Source: Vibrio owensii CAIM 1854 = LMG 25443 (GTDB lineage Bacteria; Pseudomonadota; Gammaproteobacteria; Enterobacterales; Vibrionaceae). From it: 64,000 nucleotides of DNA. Positions 26,080-36,617 of this stretch are shown piece by piece. Under the pieces are notes generated by a model, which was not told the origin of the DNA, did no database searches, and saw only the letters and a list, made by a program, of their open reading frames with translations. Location of the stretch: the NCBI RefSeq assembly GCF_000817815.1, contig NZ_JPRD01000011.1, forward strand, positions 124,001 to 188,000, in the 5' to 3' direction. Positions within the stretch are counted from its first letter, which is position 1, and each line of letters opens with the position of its first letter. The translations under genes were made by a program, and so were the position numbers.

Positions 26080-28467
26080 TTAGTCACGTAGAGACGCACC
26101 AAACTTCTCAGAAACGTGAGCAACGATAGCGTCAACCGCACCAGCGATATCTGCATCTTCAAGCGTACGCTCAAGTGACTGTAGAGTCAGAGCGATTGCT
26201 AGGCTCTTCTTACCTTCTTCAACGCCTTTACCTACGTAAACGTCGAACAGTTTCGCATCTTTAAGGAACTCGCCACCTTGCTCTAGACAAGCGTTAACGA
26301 TGTCACCAGATGCAACAGCTTCATCCACCACTACCGCGATATCACGACGGTTTGAAGGGAACTTAGAAAGCGCTACCGCTTCTGGGATCACTTTGCTGTT
26401 GATTGCAGACCATTCGATTTCGAATACGATAGTACGACCGTTTAGACCGAACTTACGCTCAAGCTCAGGGTGAACGGTACCGATCACGCCTACTTCTTTG
26501 CCGTCTACGATGATTGCCGCAGATTGACCTGGGTGAAGTGCTGGGTGCTTAGCTGCAGCGAAAGAGTACGCTTTTTCGTTCGCAGATAGCTCTAGAATTG
26601 CTTCTAGATCGCCCTTAAGGTCGAAGAAATCAACAGTGTTAGTTTCGATATCCCAGTGCTCTTCACCGCGAGTACCAGCAATAACACCTGCAAGCATAGG
26701 CTCTTGGCGCATGCCGTTTTCTGCAGATTCACATGGGATGAAACGTAGGCCGTATTCGAATAGACGAACGCGTGGCTGTTGACGCTTCTGGTTGTGAACA
26801 ACCGTGTTCAGCAGACCTTGGATAAGGCCAAGACGCATTGCTGACATGTCTGCAGAAATTGGGTTTGGAAGCACTAGAGGCTCAACACCAGGTACAACTA
26901 GTTTTTGTTGCTCAGGCTCAACGAAGCTGTATGTAATTGCTTCGTGGTAACCACGGTCAACAAGAAGATCACGAACACGTTTCAGTGGAAGATCCGCTTC
27001 AACGTGGTTGTGCATCTTAAGTGCTGCAGCTGGGTGTTGGTTAGGAATGTTGTCGTAACCGTAGATACGGCCAACTTCTTCAATCAGGTCTTGCTCGATA
27101 GCGATATCGAAACGCCATGTTGGTGCTACTGCCATCCAACCTTCTTCTGAAGCTTCAACAGTCAGGCCTAGGCGCTCTAGGATTTCTACTACGTCAGCAT
27201 CAGCGATGTGGTGACCTAGTAGGTTGTCTAGTTTAGTGCGACGTAGAGCAACTTTGTTTGGCTTAGGTAGGTCTGCTTCAGACTCTACTGCAACAACAGG
27301 TGCTACTTCACCACCACAGATCTCAACTAGAAGCTGAGTTGCACGCTCCATTGCGCTCACTTGTAGTGCGTAATCCACACCACGCTCGAAACGCATTGAA
27401 GAATCAGTGTGCAGACCGTAGCTACGAGCGCGACCACGGATGTGGTCAGGTGCAAAGAATGCACACTCTAGTAGAACGTCTTTAGTCTCAGTTGTTACAC
27501 CAGACTCTTCACCACCAAAGATACCTGCGATTGCAAGTGCTTTGTTGTGGTCAGCTACTACTAATGTATCTGCGTTTAGCTCTGCTTCGCTGCCGTCAAG
27601 AAGTGTTAGCTTCTCACCTTGCTCAGCCATACGAACTACGATGCCACCTTCGATCTTCGCTAGATCGAATGCGTGCATTGGTTGACCTTGCTCTAGAAGA
27701 ACGTAGTTAGTGATGTCTACTACAGGGTCGATAGAGCGAATACCACAACGACGCAGTTTCTCTTGCATCCATAGTGGCGTTTCAGCTTGAACGTTTACGT
27801 TCTTAACAACGCGACCTAGGTAACGTGGACACGCAGCTGGCGCTTTCACTTCGATAGACACTTTGTCTTCGATTGAAGCCGCTACTGCTTCTACTGATGG
27901 CTCAGTTACGTCAGCGCGGTTTAGTACGCCAACTTCACGAGCTAGACCACGGATGCTGAAACAGTCAGCGCGGTTTGCTGTTAGGTCTACGTCTACTGTT
28001 ACGTCGTCTAGACCTAGGAATTCACGGAAATCGGTACCGATTACTGCGTCTTCTGCTAGTTCCATGATGCCGTCTGACTCAACGTCGATACCTAGTTCAG
28101 TGAATGAACAAAGCATGCCGTGAGATGGTTGGCCACGTAGTTTCGCTTTTTTGATTTTGAAATCGCCTGGAAGAACAGCACCAACTGTTGCTACTGCTAC
28201 TTTCAGACCTTGGCGACAGTTGTGTGCGCCACAAACGATGTCTAGAAGCTCTTCTCCACCCACGTCAACTTTAGTTACGCGCAGTTTGTCTGCATCTGGG
28301 TGTTGACCACATTCAACAACGTGACCAACTTTAACGCCGTTGAACGAACCTGCTACAGGTAGCACGTCATCAACTTCTAGACCCGCCATTGTAATTTGGT
28401 GAGTTAGTTCGTCAGTGGTAATCGAAGGACTAACCCACTCACGAAGCCATGATTCGCTGAATTTCAT
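26080..28467 (-). CDS. pheT: Phenylalanyl-tRNA synthetase beta subunit
   Basis: A 795-residue full-length beta chain of the (alpha-beta)2 PheRS, containing tRNA-binding, editing and anticodon-binding parts. The N-terminal [14 protein letters not shown], the EMAP/Trbp111-like domain ([20 protein letters not shown]), the B5 and B3/4 domains and the C-terminal ferredoxin-like anticodon domain ([16 protein letters not shown]) follow in order. It starts 18 bases after pheS. A strong terminator follows, unlike the E. coli operon, where ihfA is downstream. Confidence 0.98.
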   Translation of the reverse strand: MKFSESWLREWVSPSITTDELTHQITMAGLEVDDVLPVAGSFNGVKVGHVVECGQHPDADKLRVTKVDVGGEELLDIVCGAHNCRQGLKVAVATVGAVLPGDFKIKKAKLRGQPSHGMLCSFTELGIDVESDGIMELAEDAVIGTDFREFLGLDDVTVDVDLTANRADCFSIRGLAREVGVLNRADVTEPSVEAVAASIEDKVSIEVKAPAACPRYLGRVVKNVNVQAETPLWMQEKLRRCGIRSIDPVVDITNYVLLEQGQPMHAFDLAKIEGGIVVRMAEQGEKLTLLDGSEAELNADTLVVADHNKALAIAGIFGGEESGVTTETKDVLLECAFFAPDHIRGRARSYGLHTDSSMRFERGVDYALQVSAMERATQLLVEICGGEVAPVVAVESEADLPKPNKVALRRTKLDNLLGHHIADADVVEILERLGLTVEASEEGWMAVAPTWRFDIAIEQDLIEEVGRIYGYDNIPNQHPAAALKMHNHVEADLPLKRVRDLLVDRGYHEAITYSFVEPEQQKLVVPGVEPLVLPNPISADMSAMRLGLIQGLLNTVVHNQKRQQPRVRLFEYGLRFIPCESAENGMRQEPMLAGVIAGTRGEEHWDIETNTVDFFDLKGDLEAILELSANEKAYSFAAAKHPALHPGQSAAIIVDGKEVGVIGTVHPELERKFGLNGRTIVFEIEWSAINSKVIPEAVALSKFPSNRRDIAVVVDEAVASGDIVNACLEQGGEFLKDAKLFDVYVGKGVEEGKKSLAIALTLQSLERTLEDADIAGAVDAIVAHVSEKFGASLRD

Positions 28468-28485
28468 AGTGATTTATCCCCTGGA

Positions 28486-29484
<999 letters not shown>

Positions 29485-29567
29485 CTATTGGTAGTATCCA
29501 TAAGGGAGTGATTGGTTTTTTGATAGCTGTACATAGTAGCCAAACGCGCCACCAAAGCCAAATTGAA

Positions 29568-29645
29568 TTATGAAAAGAAGAGGTTATTGAATAAAAAGAA
29601 CACAAAAACGTAAAAAAAGCAGCGTTGTCTAGGAATAACGCCCAT
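29568..29645 (-). CDS. pheM: pheST leader peptide (25 aa, Phe-rich)
   Basis: A short ORF upstream of pheS encodes a 25-residue peptide whose last 17 residues, CFFYVFVFFLFNNLFFS, hold eight Phe. That composition is diagnostic of an attenuation leader like E. coli pheM, though the sequence is different. Stalling on scarce Phe-tRNA would signal to raise pheST expression. A six-codon ORF (starting at 29667) ends one base before its ATG. No classic U-tract terminator was found between the leader and pheS, so the mechanism downstream is unclear. The Shine-Dalgarno is weak. Confidence 0.75.
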   Translation of the reverse strand: MGVIPRQRCFFYVFVFFLFNNLFFS

Positions 29646-29753
29646 TTTATCGAGGTTGTTTTTGCATAAGAGGCCAAAGAAAGTCACTGGTATTGTTCTT
29701 ATCAAGCGAGAAAAGAAGCCGGTTTTCCTTGGCGATTGAATATGAGAAGTAAT

Positions 29754-30878
29754 CTAGTTTAAAGGCGTGAGTTTTTGTACGGTTTGAACTCGGTTTTTAC
29801 CGTTTTGTTTTGCCAAGTAAACGCCCTCATCGGCAACCCGAATTAAATCCGTGTAGGTTTCCATATTTTCTCGACGCTCTGCAACACCAACACTGATGCT
29901 CCCTCGCCAAGGTTCGAATGAAGTAGGAACAAGCATATGGGAGACCTGCTTTCTCACTGCTTCTGCCACATGCAAACCACCCTCTAATCCTGTATCTGGG
30001 CAAATCACGAAAAACTCATCGCCGCCTAAACGACACACAATGTCATCACTGCGGAAGTAGTGCTTCAATGCTTGTGCGAGTTCGGTTAGAACTAAATCCC
30101 CTGCTTCATGGCCGCAGGTATCATTCACTTGTTTGAAGTAATCCGCATCGATCATGATGCAAACCAAAGGCAGGTCTTTGGCGTCCTCATCTTTCCACAA
30201 TTTCTTAAGCGTTTTTACCGCGCTTCTACGATTCGGTAACTGAGTTAATGAGTCAGTTAAGGACAAGGCTTCTAGCTGTTTATTTGCATTCGATAACTGC
30301 TTCGTCCTTTCGTCCACTTTTTCCTCTAGAACTAGGTTCAACTTGAGTAGCTCTCGATTTCGCTCCGAGACTTGTGAAAATAGCGCATTTAGCGCGTCAA
30401 GGAGCGGTTCTGTTGAAGCATTGGCTTGTTTTTCTTGCTCTTCATACGCTGCTTTTGGAGACATGCCGGATTGAATCGCCGCCACTTGTTTGGACATATT
30501 CTGATCGATGCCAAGAATGTGGTACGCCAGCCAATGAATAAGGAAATCCAGCAACTGTTCGGCCGCACGCTTATTTTCTTCATTGATGAAGCTTTGCATG
30601 CTGATGATATCGCTCATAAACGCACGATGGACTTGGATATGTTTCTGTAGATGCTCAGGATAGATCCCCACTTCGCGCATCAAGTTCTCTTCTTCTTTGA
30701 AGTGAAACTCTGCATAACGAGAAAGATCAAACAATGCGACTTGAATATCGGTCAGGGAGATGCTGTTTTGCGCCAAAAGTTCGCCGTACTTATTGATGAA
30801 GCCGACTAAATACTGGTGTTGCTCATCAACTTGTTCGATTCCAGTTTCGAAATATGTGTCCCAACGAAATGAATTCAA
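29754..30878 (-). CDS. Bacteriohaemerythrin-diguanylate cyclase
   Basis: A 374-residue fusion that couples O2/redox sensing to c-di-GMP synthesis. The N-terminal haemerythrin domain shows the di-iron ligand set H21, H59-x3-E63, H80-x3-H84 and H120-x4-D125. A coiled coil (about 165-205) links to a GGDEF domain with intact GGDEF at 285-289 and an inhibitory I-site RSDD at 276-279. It is the counterpart of V. cholerae Bhr-DGC (VC1216, from memory), whose diferrous form is the active one. A perfect 13-bp inverted repeat lies 29 bases upstream. Confidence 0.93.
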   Translation of the reverse strand: MNSFRWDTYFETGIEQVDEQHQYLVGFINKYGELLAQNSISLTDIQVALFDLSRYAEFHFKEEENLMREVGIYPEHLQKHIQVHRAFMSDIISMQSFINEENKRAAEQLLDFLIHWLAYHILGIDQNMSKQVAAIQSGMSPKAAYEEQEKQANASTEPLLDALNALFSQVSERNRELLKLNLVLEEKVDERTKQLSNANKQLEALSLTDSLTQLPNRRSAVKTLKKLWKDEDAKDLPLVCIMIDADYFKQVNDTCGHEAGDLVLTELAQALKHYFRSDDIVCRLGGDEFFVICPDTGLEGGLHVAEAVRKQVSHMLVPTSFEPWRGSISVGVAERRENMETYTDLIRVADEGVYLAKQNGKNRVQTVQKLTPLN

Positions 30879-30906
30879 CGCTACTACTCCTGAGTAAAAC
30901 CAGTGA

Positions 30907-30940
30907 GTATTGATAGTTGCTTATATACAACTATCAATAC
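30907..30940. repeat. Perfect 13-bp inverted repeat upstream of the diguanylate cyclase gene
   Basis: GTATTGATAGTTG and its exact complement are separated by 8 bases (CTTATATA). It lies in the promoter or leader of the cyclase gene and downstream of the outer-membrane protein gene. It could be an operator or a transcript hairpin; no T-run follows on either strand. Confidence 0.8.
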
Positions 30941-31054
30941 CACAACAAACATAAGGAATAGTATCGACAAATCTTCCTTAACGCTTTAGCAGTCAGTCAA
31001 AATAATGACGTGGATCTACTTGCCTCCAACTTTTCGATTAGTTTATCTACCAAT

Positions 31055-32236
31055 TTAAAAATAATACTGGATAGAGAGTTCGATAAAGTCGTCGTCCCGT
31101 GCGAAATAAAGCAGTTCCGTTGGCGTGTCATTTTTAAACAACCAAGCATCGATTTGCCACTTGAAATGATTTGAAATGCGGCTGGAAGCCTCAAGTTTTG
31201 CGTTGTACACATCGGAGTTGTCGAGATCTTGCGTTATACCCGTAAGAATTTCTGTGCCATCTTCGTCATTGAGTGCTAAACGAATGCCTGCAAAGACATC
31301 ATTTTGACCGATGTTTTGCGCATTGTTACCACGGCTATCATAGAGATACTCACCAATAATGCCTACGTCCCATACCGTATCAAAAGCGCCTACTATCGTG
31401 TATTCAAAACCCGTCACGACGCCGACATGATTGTCGAAGCTATCGCGGTAGACACTCTCTAGCTTCCATAACCAATCGCTCACGATGCCTTGAACATCCA
31501 GCCCAACATGGCTCATTAGGGCGTAGTAAGGTTTTAACTCTCCTTGATCAAACCGAAAATACGGGTCACGGTTTGTTCCGTAGAGATAGCTTAAACCTAC
31601 ATCCCAATCGCCGAACATTTGTGCGTACCGAAAAGCGACATCCACATGCTTTTCTTCTCGGCTAGATTCATACAGCGCATCATCAGAGACAACAGGATCA
31701 ATCCTCAAACGTCCATCTTTACCTGCAAATGTTCGCTCACGAAAATAGGGCAATACCATCGCATCCACCGTCCCCCACTCTTTGATAGAGGTAAAATGAA
31801 CCATAGGTTGGCCGAGCTTATCTTCTCCATCAACCGCCTCTATCGCATCAATTTGGTTTACAACATCAACCAAGTGCGCAGACTCTGTGACGCCCCAAAA
31901 CACCTTACTGATGCCAACTCGGAGTTCGTAATCATCCCAATAGGTTAAATATAAAGCTTCTCGAATATCACCATGGGTGCGCTCATCATCCATGCTATCC
32001 CAGCGATAAAAAGGCGTGAAAGTGAAACTCGCATCACCGTCTTGCAGATCCCAATAAAGCTCGGGTTGCAATACAAGTGATGTTTGCCCTTTGTCTTGCC
32101 CCTGAGCACCGTCAGAGAAAAACTGACGATGCTCGATATTGACCTGCCCCGCTAGTTCAACGCCAAACAAAGGCGAAGAACACAGCATTGCCGTAATGCC
32201 AGCCAAGGTTCGGCTTGCAGCGATTGCCCTAGTCAT
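31055..32236 (-). CDS. Predicted outer-membrane protein, third gene of the export operon
   Basis: A 393-residue protein with a signal peptide (cleavage near residue 25, FGVELAG) and alternating aromatic/polar beta-strand character to the end, closing with ELSIQYYF, a C-terminal Phe typical of outer-membrane barrels. No family is recognised with confidence. It begins 9 bases after the LolA-like gene with a strong GGGAGG, so it belongs to the RND/LolA-like operon and may be its outer-membrane element. No TolC-type helices are present. Confidence 0.7.
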   Translation of the reverse strand: MTRAIAASRTLAGITAMLCSSPLFGVELAGQVNIEHRQFFSDGAQGQDKGQTSLVLQPELYWDLQDGDASFTFTPFYRWDSMDDERTHGDIREALYLTYWDDYELRVGISKVFWGVTESAHLVDVVNQIDAIEAVDGEDKLGQPMVHFTSIKEWGTVDAMVLPYFRERTFAGKDGRLRIDPVVSDDALYESSREEKHVDVAFRYAQMFGDWDVGLSYLYGTNRDPYFRFDQGELKPYYALMSHVGLDVQGIVSDWLWKLESVYRDSFDNHVGVVTGFEYTIVGAFDTVWDVGIIGEYLYDSRGNNAQNIGQNDVFAGIRLALNDEDGTEILTGITQDLDNSDVYNAKLEASSRISNHFKWQIDAWLFKNDTPTELLYFARDDDFIELSIQYYF

Positions 32237-32245
32237 TCAACCTCC

Positions 32246-33040
32246 CTACTTAACGCGCTTAAGGACGTTTTTGTTGAAATCGTTGTCTTTCAAACCAGTC
32301 TGGAACGTCAATTCGCTGGTCGTCAGCTCCGTACTTTTGCCTGTTTGGTGATTCATCATCGCCATGGTGTGAGCGCGCCAGTATTGATTCAGATATTGTT
32401 TGTAGTCGGAGAATAAGAGTGTTTTTAGCAACGCGCCTTTGCGGTCATAAAATTCTACTTTCAGAGGACGATAGTGCGCCTTGTCCAACCAAACCACCTG
32501 CTTGGTGTAACCGGAGTTTTTATCTGTTGGGATTTGCTCTAACACAAACGTCTCTTGGTCATTCACCGTTTCATCTTTTAGGTAATTGAAACGGTATTTT
32601 TCAATCTCGAATGAGCTCAGGTCTTCATAAGCAAACTCACTGCCCATAAACGGACCGGATTTATTGCGTGAAGCAATACGTTTTACACGCTTAAGAGCTG
32701 GCAGGTAGAGCCATTGGTCATCAGCACCGACTGTATGAGAATGGTTGAGGAAGGCAGTGCCTTTTACATCACGAGGCTCATCAAAAATGGTCAACCCTTT
32801 GTCACCATCATCAGCAACCTCAAGTGATTTCAAGCGCATCAAACGCGTACTGCTCTCCCCTTGTGCATTGCGAAGGATCATTTGCATGGTTGCCACCGAA
32901 TCCCCCCAACCTTCATCACGAGCTTTGCGCTCCTGTGCAATCTCTAATCCTTTTGCTTCATCTGCCCACGCAAAAGACGAAAGCAAAAGTGAAACCGATA
33001 ACGCGGCGACTTTGAATGGTGTTTTAACTAGTTTCATCAT
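32246..33040 (-). CDS. LolA-like outer-membrane lipoprotein-sorting protein
   Basis: A 264-residue periplasmic protein with a clean signal peptide (SSFAWA cleavage near residue 26). The mature part resembles the LolA/LolB-like family annotated as outer membrane lipoprotein-sorting protein: DDQWLYLPALKRVKRIASRNKSGPFMGSEFAYEDL is very characteristic in content. Such proteins pair with MMPL-type RND transporters, and here the MMPL gene is 37 bases upstream. It would ferry a hydrophobic molecule across the periplasm. The cargo is unknown; it is not the housekeeping LolA. Confidence 0.82.
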   Translation of the reverse strand: MMKLVKTPFKVAALSVSLLLSSFAWADEAKGLEIAQERKARDEGWGDSVATMQMILRNAQGESSTRLMRLKSLEVADDGDKGLTIFDEPRDVKGTAFLNHSHTVGADDQWLYLPALKRVKRIASRNKSGPFMGSEFAYEDLSSFEIEKYRFNYLKDETVNDQETFVLEQIPTDKNSGYTKQVVWLDKAHYRPLKVEFYDRKGALLKTLLFSDYKQYLNQYWRAHTMAMMNHQTGKSTELTTSELTFQTGLKDNDFNKNVLKRVK

Positions 33041-33077
33041 GTGTTCCTTGTCTTAATTCCTGAAGTTCGTTTCTCGA

Positions 33078-35459
33078 TTACAACGGTGTCGCCGTAACGT
33101 TTTTCTCTGATTCTGAAGGTGTTTTTTTCGTCCCTATGTTTTGTGAGTAAGCGGCCTTATCAAACAGCATCAGCAAAGTCGGTAAGAATAAGAAGTCCAC
33201 TACTAAAGCGATAAAGATGACTATCGCACTGAGTTGCCCCATGTCAGCATTCAAACGGAAGCTCGACATGGCCAACACTGAGAAACCAGCAACTAAAACG
33301 ACAGTCGTAATCCAGAGCGCACGCCCAACAGTATGGAAGGCGTAACGCACTGCTTGCTCAGCGGTTTGGCCTTCTTTTCGGGCACGTTGATATTTAGAGA
33401 GGAAGTGAACAGCATCATCGACCACAATCCCGAGCGTCAATGTGACAACAACAGATAGCCCGAGGTTAATTTCACCTGAAATAAGCGCCCAGAGACCAAA
33501 GCCAATCACGGCGGGGGCGATGTTTGGCACCAAGCTGATCAAACCAAGTTTGAGAGAGCGAAGCGCAAAAATAAGCAATGTGGAAATGAGCACTAATGTA
33601 ATAGGTAAAGTAGAGAGCATACTCGCCATGTTGGTCTCACCAATGTGGGCGAACATCAAAGAAGGGCTCGAAGCAACTACTTCATATTGAGGGGCATTGT
33701 CAGCAAACCACGCATAGATACGATTCTCAAGAGCAACCAATTCAACACTGCCTAAGTTATCGACGGTGAGGACCATTTTAATTGACGATTTATCAACATT
33801 GATTTGGTTGTTTAGGTCGAGCCCATACGGCAAGGACATCTCATAAAGCAACAGATACTGCGCAGCCAGTTCACGATTTTGTGGTAATGCGTAGTAGCTT
33901 TCATCGTCGCCATGCATGTTCTTGTTGAGACGTTTATAAACATCCGCTAGCGTCGCAACATGGTCAGTTTCAGGTTGAACTCGCAGCCAGTCCGTAAACC
34001 CACCAATAGCATTGAGAAACACCGGATCTGCAATCCCTTGTGATTCGTTAGTTTTAATCGCAATACTGATGTTGGTCATGCCACTGATGCGCGCTTCCAT
34101 AAAGTCGGCAGCTTGACGAAAATCACTGCGGTTATCGAAGTACTTGACGGATTCATCATTGACGCGATTCAAAGGAATCAAACTCGCGCTGACTGCAATA
34201 ACCAAAACAGATGCAGGCAGTAACGCTTTGCGATGTGTAACAACAAAGTCGCCCAGTTTATCCATAAAGTCAGACTTTCCGTTCGAAGGCGTTTGCTTAA
34301 CATTGATAGGAAGCAACTTCAGCAAGGCAGGAAGAAGCGTGATAGAAAGGAAGCATGCGATCATTACGCCTAACGCTGACAAGTTGCCGAAGTCTCTCAA
34401 TACCGGAGAATCGGACATATTCATCATCAAAAAGCCGATAGCTGTGGTCACTGAAGTGATCAGAATTGGCATGAAGTTAAGTGAAATACTTCTCTCGATA
34501 GAATGCGCTTTGCTAAAGCCATTTTGCATCGAGTGGCGCATGGTGGTGATGACATGCACACAATCCGCAACGGCGAGCGTCATAACCAGTGTTGGCACGT
34601 TGACCGTTGCAGTGCTCAAGAACATGCCCGCCCAACCAGAAAGCCCCATTGTCGCCATGACTGAGCCGATGATAACGATCAAGGTGGCGACGACACTCAA
34701 GAATGAGCGCAGCATAATGGTCAAAAACACCAAAATCACTAACAGCATGGTTGGCACCAGCGTCGAACTGTCTTCTTGCGCCGCCGTCATAAACGCATAG
34801 TTCATGGCGATAATGCCTGCTTTATGAAACTCAACATTTGGGTACTTCTCTTGGTAACGCTCTAGCATTGCGCTGATATGAGACATCACCTCTTGCACTT
34901 CGGCCGTCTTGTCTAATTCTGGCAGCTGAACAGTAATGTTCACAACCGTTACGTCCCCTTTTTCTGAAATCAAAGCGCTTTTCAATACAGGTTCTGACAA
35001 CGCAATGCTTTTGACTTTAGCGATGCGTTCAGGGGTTAGTTCATAGTCTTCATACAACAAATCCTCGACGAGAAGATCGTCTTCAAACGCTTCGGTATGT
35101 TGGTAGTTGGCGATAGAGTCAACACGACTGGAATAAGGCACTTGCCACGAATCGACGGTGAGGCTTTGTATAAGTTGGAGGATTTCCGGAGTGAAGACGT
35201 CGTTGCTGGCTGGTGCAACGACAATGGCGAGATTGTCTGTTTTAGCAAAAGTAGTTTGAATTTCATCGAACGCCAATAACTGCTTATTGGTACCATCAAA
35301 GAAGATATTGTAGTCACCACGAAAATAAAGGTTCTTTCCTCCTATTGTCGCGATAACAACGAGTAATACTGTGGCCAGTAGTACCCATATACTGTACTTG
35401 GTTGGAATCTTCCCCCATTGAGCAGAGGAAGCTTGTTGAGCTTGGTGGTGTTTCATCAC
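33078..35459 (-). CDS. RND-superfamily (MMPL) exporter
   Basis: A 793-residue inner-membrane transporter with the RND duplication: a helix, a large periplasmic loop, then a bundle of five or six helices, twice. The proton-relay regions are seen in VMTLAVADCVHVITTMRH and LTLGIVVDDAVHFLSKYQRARKEG. The length and single-gene organisation fit MMPL/HpnN-type lipid or hydrophobe exporters rather than AcrB (over 1,000 residues). It is the first gene of the operon with the LolA-like and outer-membrane proteins. A TetR operator lies 13 bases upstream of its start. Confidence 0.88.
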   Translation of the reverse strand: MMKHHQAQQASSAQWGKIPTKYSIWVLLATVLLVVIATIGGKNLYFRGDYNIFFDGTNKQLLAFDEIQTTFAKTDNLAIVVAPASNDVFTPEILQLIQSLTVDSWQVPYSSRVDSIANYQHTEAFEDDLLVEDLLYEDYELTPERIAKVKSIALSEPVLKSALISEKGDVTVVNITVQLPELDKTAEVQEVMSHISAMLERYQEKYPNVEFHKAGIIAMNYAFMTAAQEDSSTLVPTMLLVILVFLTIMLRSFLSVVATLIVIIGSVMATMGLSGWAGMFLSTATVNVPTLVMTLAVADCVHVITTMRHSMQNGFSKAHSIERSISLNFMPILITSVTTAIGFLMMNMSDSPVLRDFGNLSALGVMIACFLSITLLPALLKLLPINVKQTPSNGKSDFMDKLGDFVVTHRKALLPASVLVIAVSASLIPLNRVNDESVKYFDNRSDFRQAADFMEARISGMTNISIAIKTNESQGIADPVFLNAIGGFTDWLRVQPETDHVATLADVYKRLNKNMHGDDESYYALPQNRELAAQYLLLYEMSLPYGLDLNNQINVDKSSIKMVLTVDNLGSVELVALENRIYAWFADNAPQYEVVASSPSLMFAHIGETNMASMLSTLPITLVLISTLLIFALRSLKLGLISLVPNIAPAVIGFGLWALISGEINLGLSVVVTLTLGIVVDDAVHFLSKYQRARKEGQTAEQAVRYAFHTVGRALWITTVVLVAGFSVLAMSSFRLNADMGQLSAIVIFIALVVDFLFLPTLLMLFDKAAYSQNIGTKKTPSESEKNVTATPL

Positions 35460-35471
35460 ACTCTCCCTTTG

Positions 35472-35484
35472 TGACGTTTCGTCA
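35472..35484. promoter_or_regulatory. TetR operator copy 1 (RND operon leader)
   Basis: TGACG-TTT-CGTCA, a perfect 5-3-5 palindrome just before the exporter gene's Shine-Dalgarno. Confidence 0.75.
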
Positions 35485-35594
35485 TAAAACGGAGTTAAAA
35501 AAGCAGCTTATGCTGTTCTCTAATTCCAGATACGTTTCTAACGCGATCTCTACACCGATTTAATTAGAGGTATTGGTGTAAAAATCATCGTTAT

Positions 35595-35607
35595 TGACGA
35601 TCCGTCA
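35595..35607. promoter_or_regulatory. TetR operator copy 2
   Basis: TGACG-ATC-CGTCA, a perfect palindrome between the tetR stop and the exporter start, extended by flanking T and A. Confidence 0.75.
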
Positions 35608-35658
35608 AATAGTGTGATTAAAAAGCCAATCCGCTGGTTTGATTGGCTTGTTGCTTAC

Positions 35659-36447
35659 TTAACGATTGACTGAGTCAAGATAAGCAAGTTCTTCACTGAA
35701 TAATTCCTGCTCTACTCGACGCCAGGTTTTGCGGTAATCCCACTCAGTTGAGAGCGGTAACCAGCCCAAACCGTCAAGTAACATATTGGCGTTATGGAGC
35801 ACTGAGAAAGGGTCTTGCAAGCGCTGTATGCATCGACTGTTTGACGCATTTTGCGCAAGCGCATTAGAACCAAAAGCAATAGACCAGTTTGCGAATACAA
35901 TGGCATCAGAGCCTACTGCGGGTGAGAATTTTAAATCTCCAACTTCTACCGCATGGTTCACTAATGCATCCGCACCAGAAATCACTTCCTCTTCAAGCTT
36001 ATTCAATTCATTTAGGCGGGCCGGAGAGGCTTTCTCAATCACCCAAGGGGTTTTAGCAACAATTGCGCACGTCGATAAGACAGGCTCCATGCGAGCGTAG
36101 ATTCGGTAGCCCACATGCATTGCAATGATCTTCTCACGAGTATTGCCATCAAAGTTGGCCGTGCGTTCAAAAAACACCGCCTCACTTTTTAGAGAATGGA
36201 TACAAAGCGCGAGAATCACATCTTCTTTGCTGCAGAAATGGTTGTAGATTGTCCCTTTTGAGTAAGGGCTTGCGGCGGTCAGCTTATCCATGGTGAGATT
36301 CGCAAACCCCTGCTCTTGAACCAATGACTTTGCAAGTTGGATCAACTCCACCTCACGATCGGCGATCGCTTGTTGTTTCTTAGTCAAACCAGAAACCACA
36401 CGACACCCTTCTTGTTTGTCATTTTTCTTGCAGCCAAAGTTAAACAT
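35659..36447 (-). CDS. TetR-family regulator of the RND operon
   Basis: A 262-residue regulator with a Cys-containing N-terminal tail, then a TetR helix-turn-helix (LTMDKLTAASPYSKGTIYNHFCSKEDV, about residues 50-76) and an all-helical ligand domain. The start at 36447 has AGGGA upstream. Two copies of the palindrome TGACGN3CGTCA lie in its own promoter region and two more before the exporter gene, so it most likely represses both. The inducer is unknown; it could be the exported compound. Confidence 0.86.
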   Translation of the reverse strand: MFNFGCKKNDKQEGCRVVSGLTKKQQAIADREVELIQLAKSLVQEQGFANLTMDKLTAASPYSKGTIYNHFCSKEDVILALCIHSLKSEAVFFERTANFDGNTREKIIAMHVGYRIYARMEPVLSTCAIVAKTPWVIEKASPARLNELNKLEEEVISGADALVNHAVEVGDLKFSPAVGSDAIVFANWSIAFGSNALAQNASNSRCIQRLQDPFSVLHNANMLLDGLGWLPLSTEWDYRKTWRRVEQELFSEELAYLDSVNR

Positions 36448-36535
36448 ATTTCCCTGTTCCGTATCCCTGTGTAACCCAAATGAAGTGTAACACGAATATG
36501 GTTTGCAGAAACGACATCACATTTCTGACGAATCG

Positions 36536-36548
36536 TCATAATTGACAC
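36536..36548. promoter_or_regulatory. TetR operator copy 3 (tetR promoter)
   Basis: TGACG-AAT-CGTCA, a perfect palindrome 89 bases upstream of the tetR start. Confidence 0.75.
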
Positions 36549-36552
36549 TTCG

Positions 36553-36565
36553 TCATAATAGTTCA
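36553..36565. promoter_or_regulatory. TetR operator copy 4 (tetR promoter)
   Basis: TGACA-CTT-CGTCA, one mismatch from the other copies, 17 bp centre to centre from copy 3. Confidence 0.65.
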
Positions 36566-36617
36566 ACAAATAAACATTTCAAGGATGAATTTATAAATCA
36601 TTAAAAATAACTAGAGA

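Noticed and set aside
34144..34800. 218-codon plus-strand ORF inside the RND exporter gene
   Set aside because: It is antisense to a clear membrane-transporter frame and is a codon-bias shadow.
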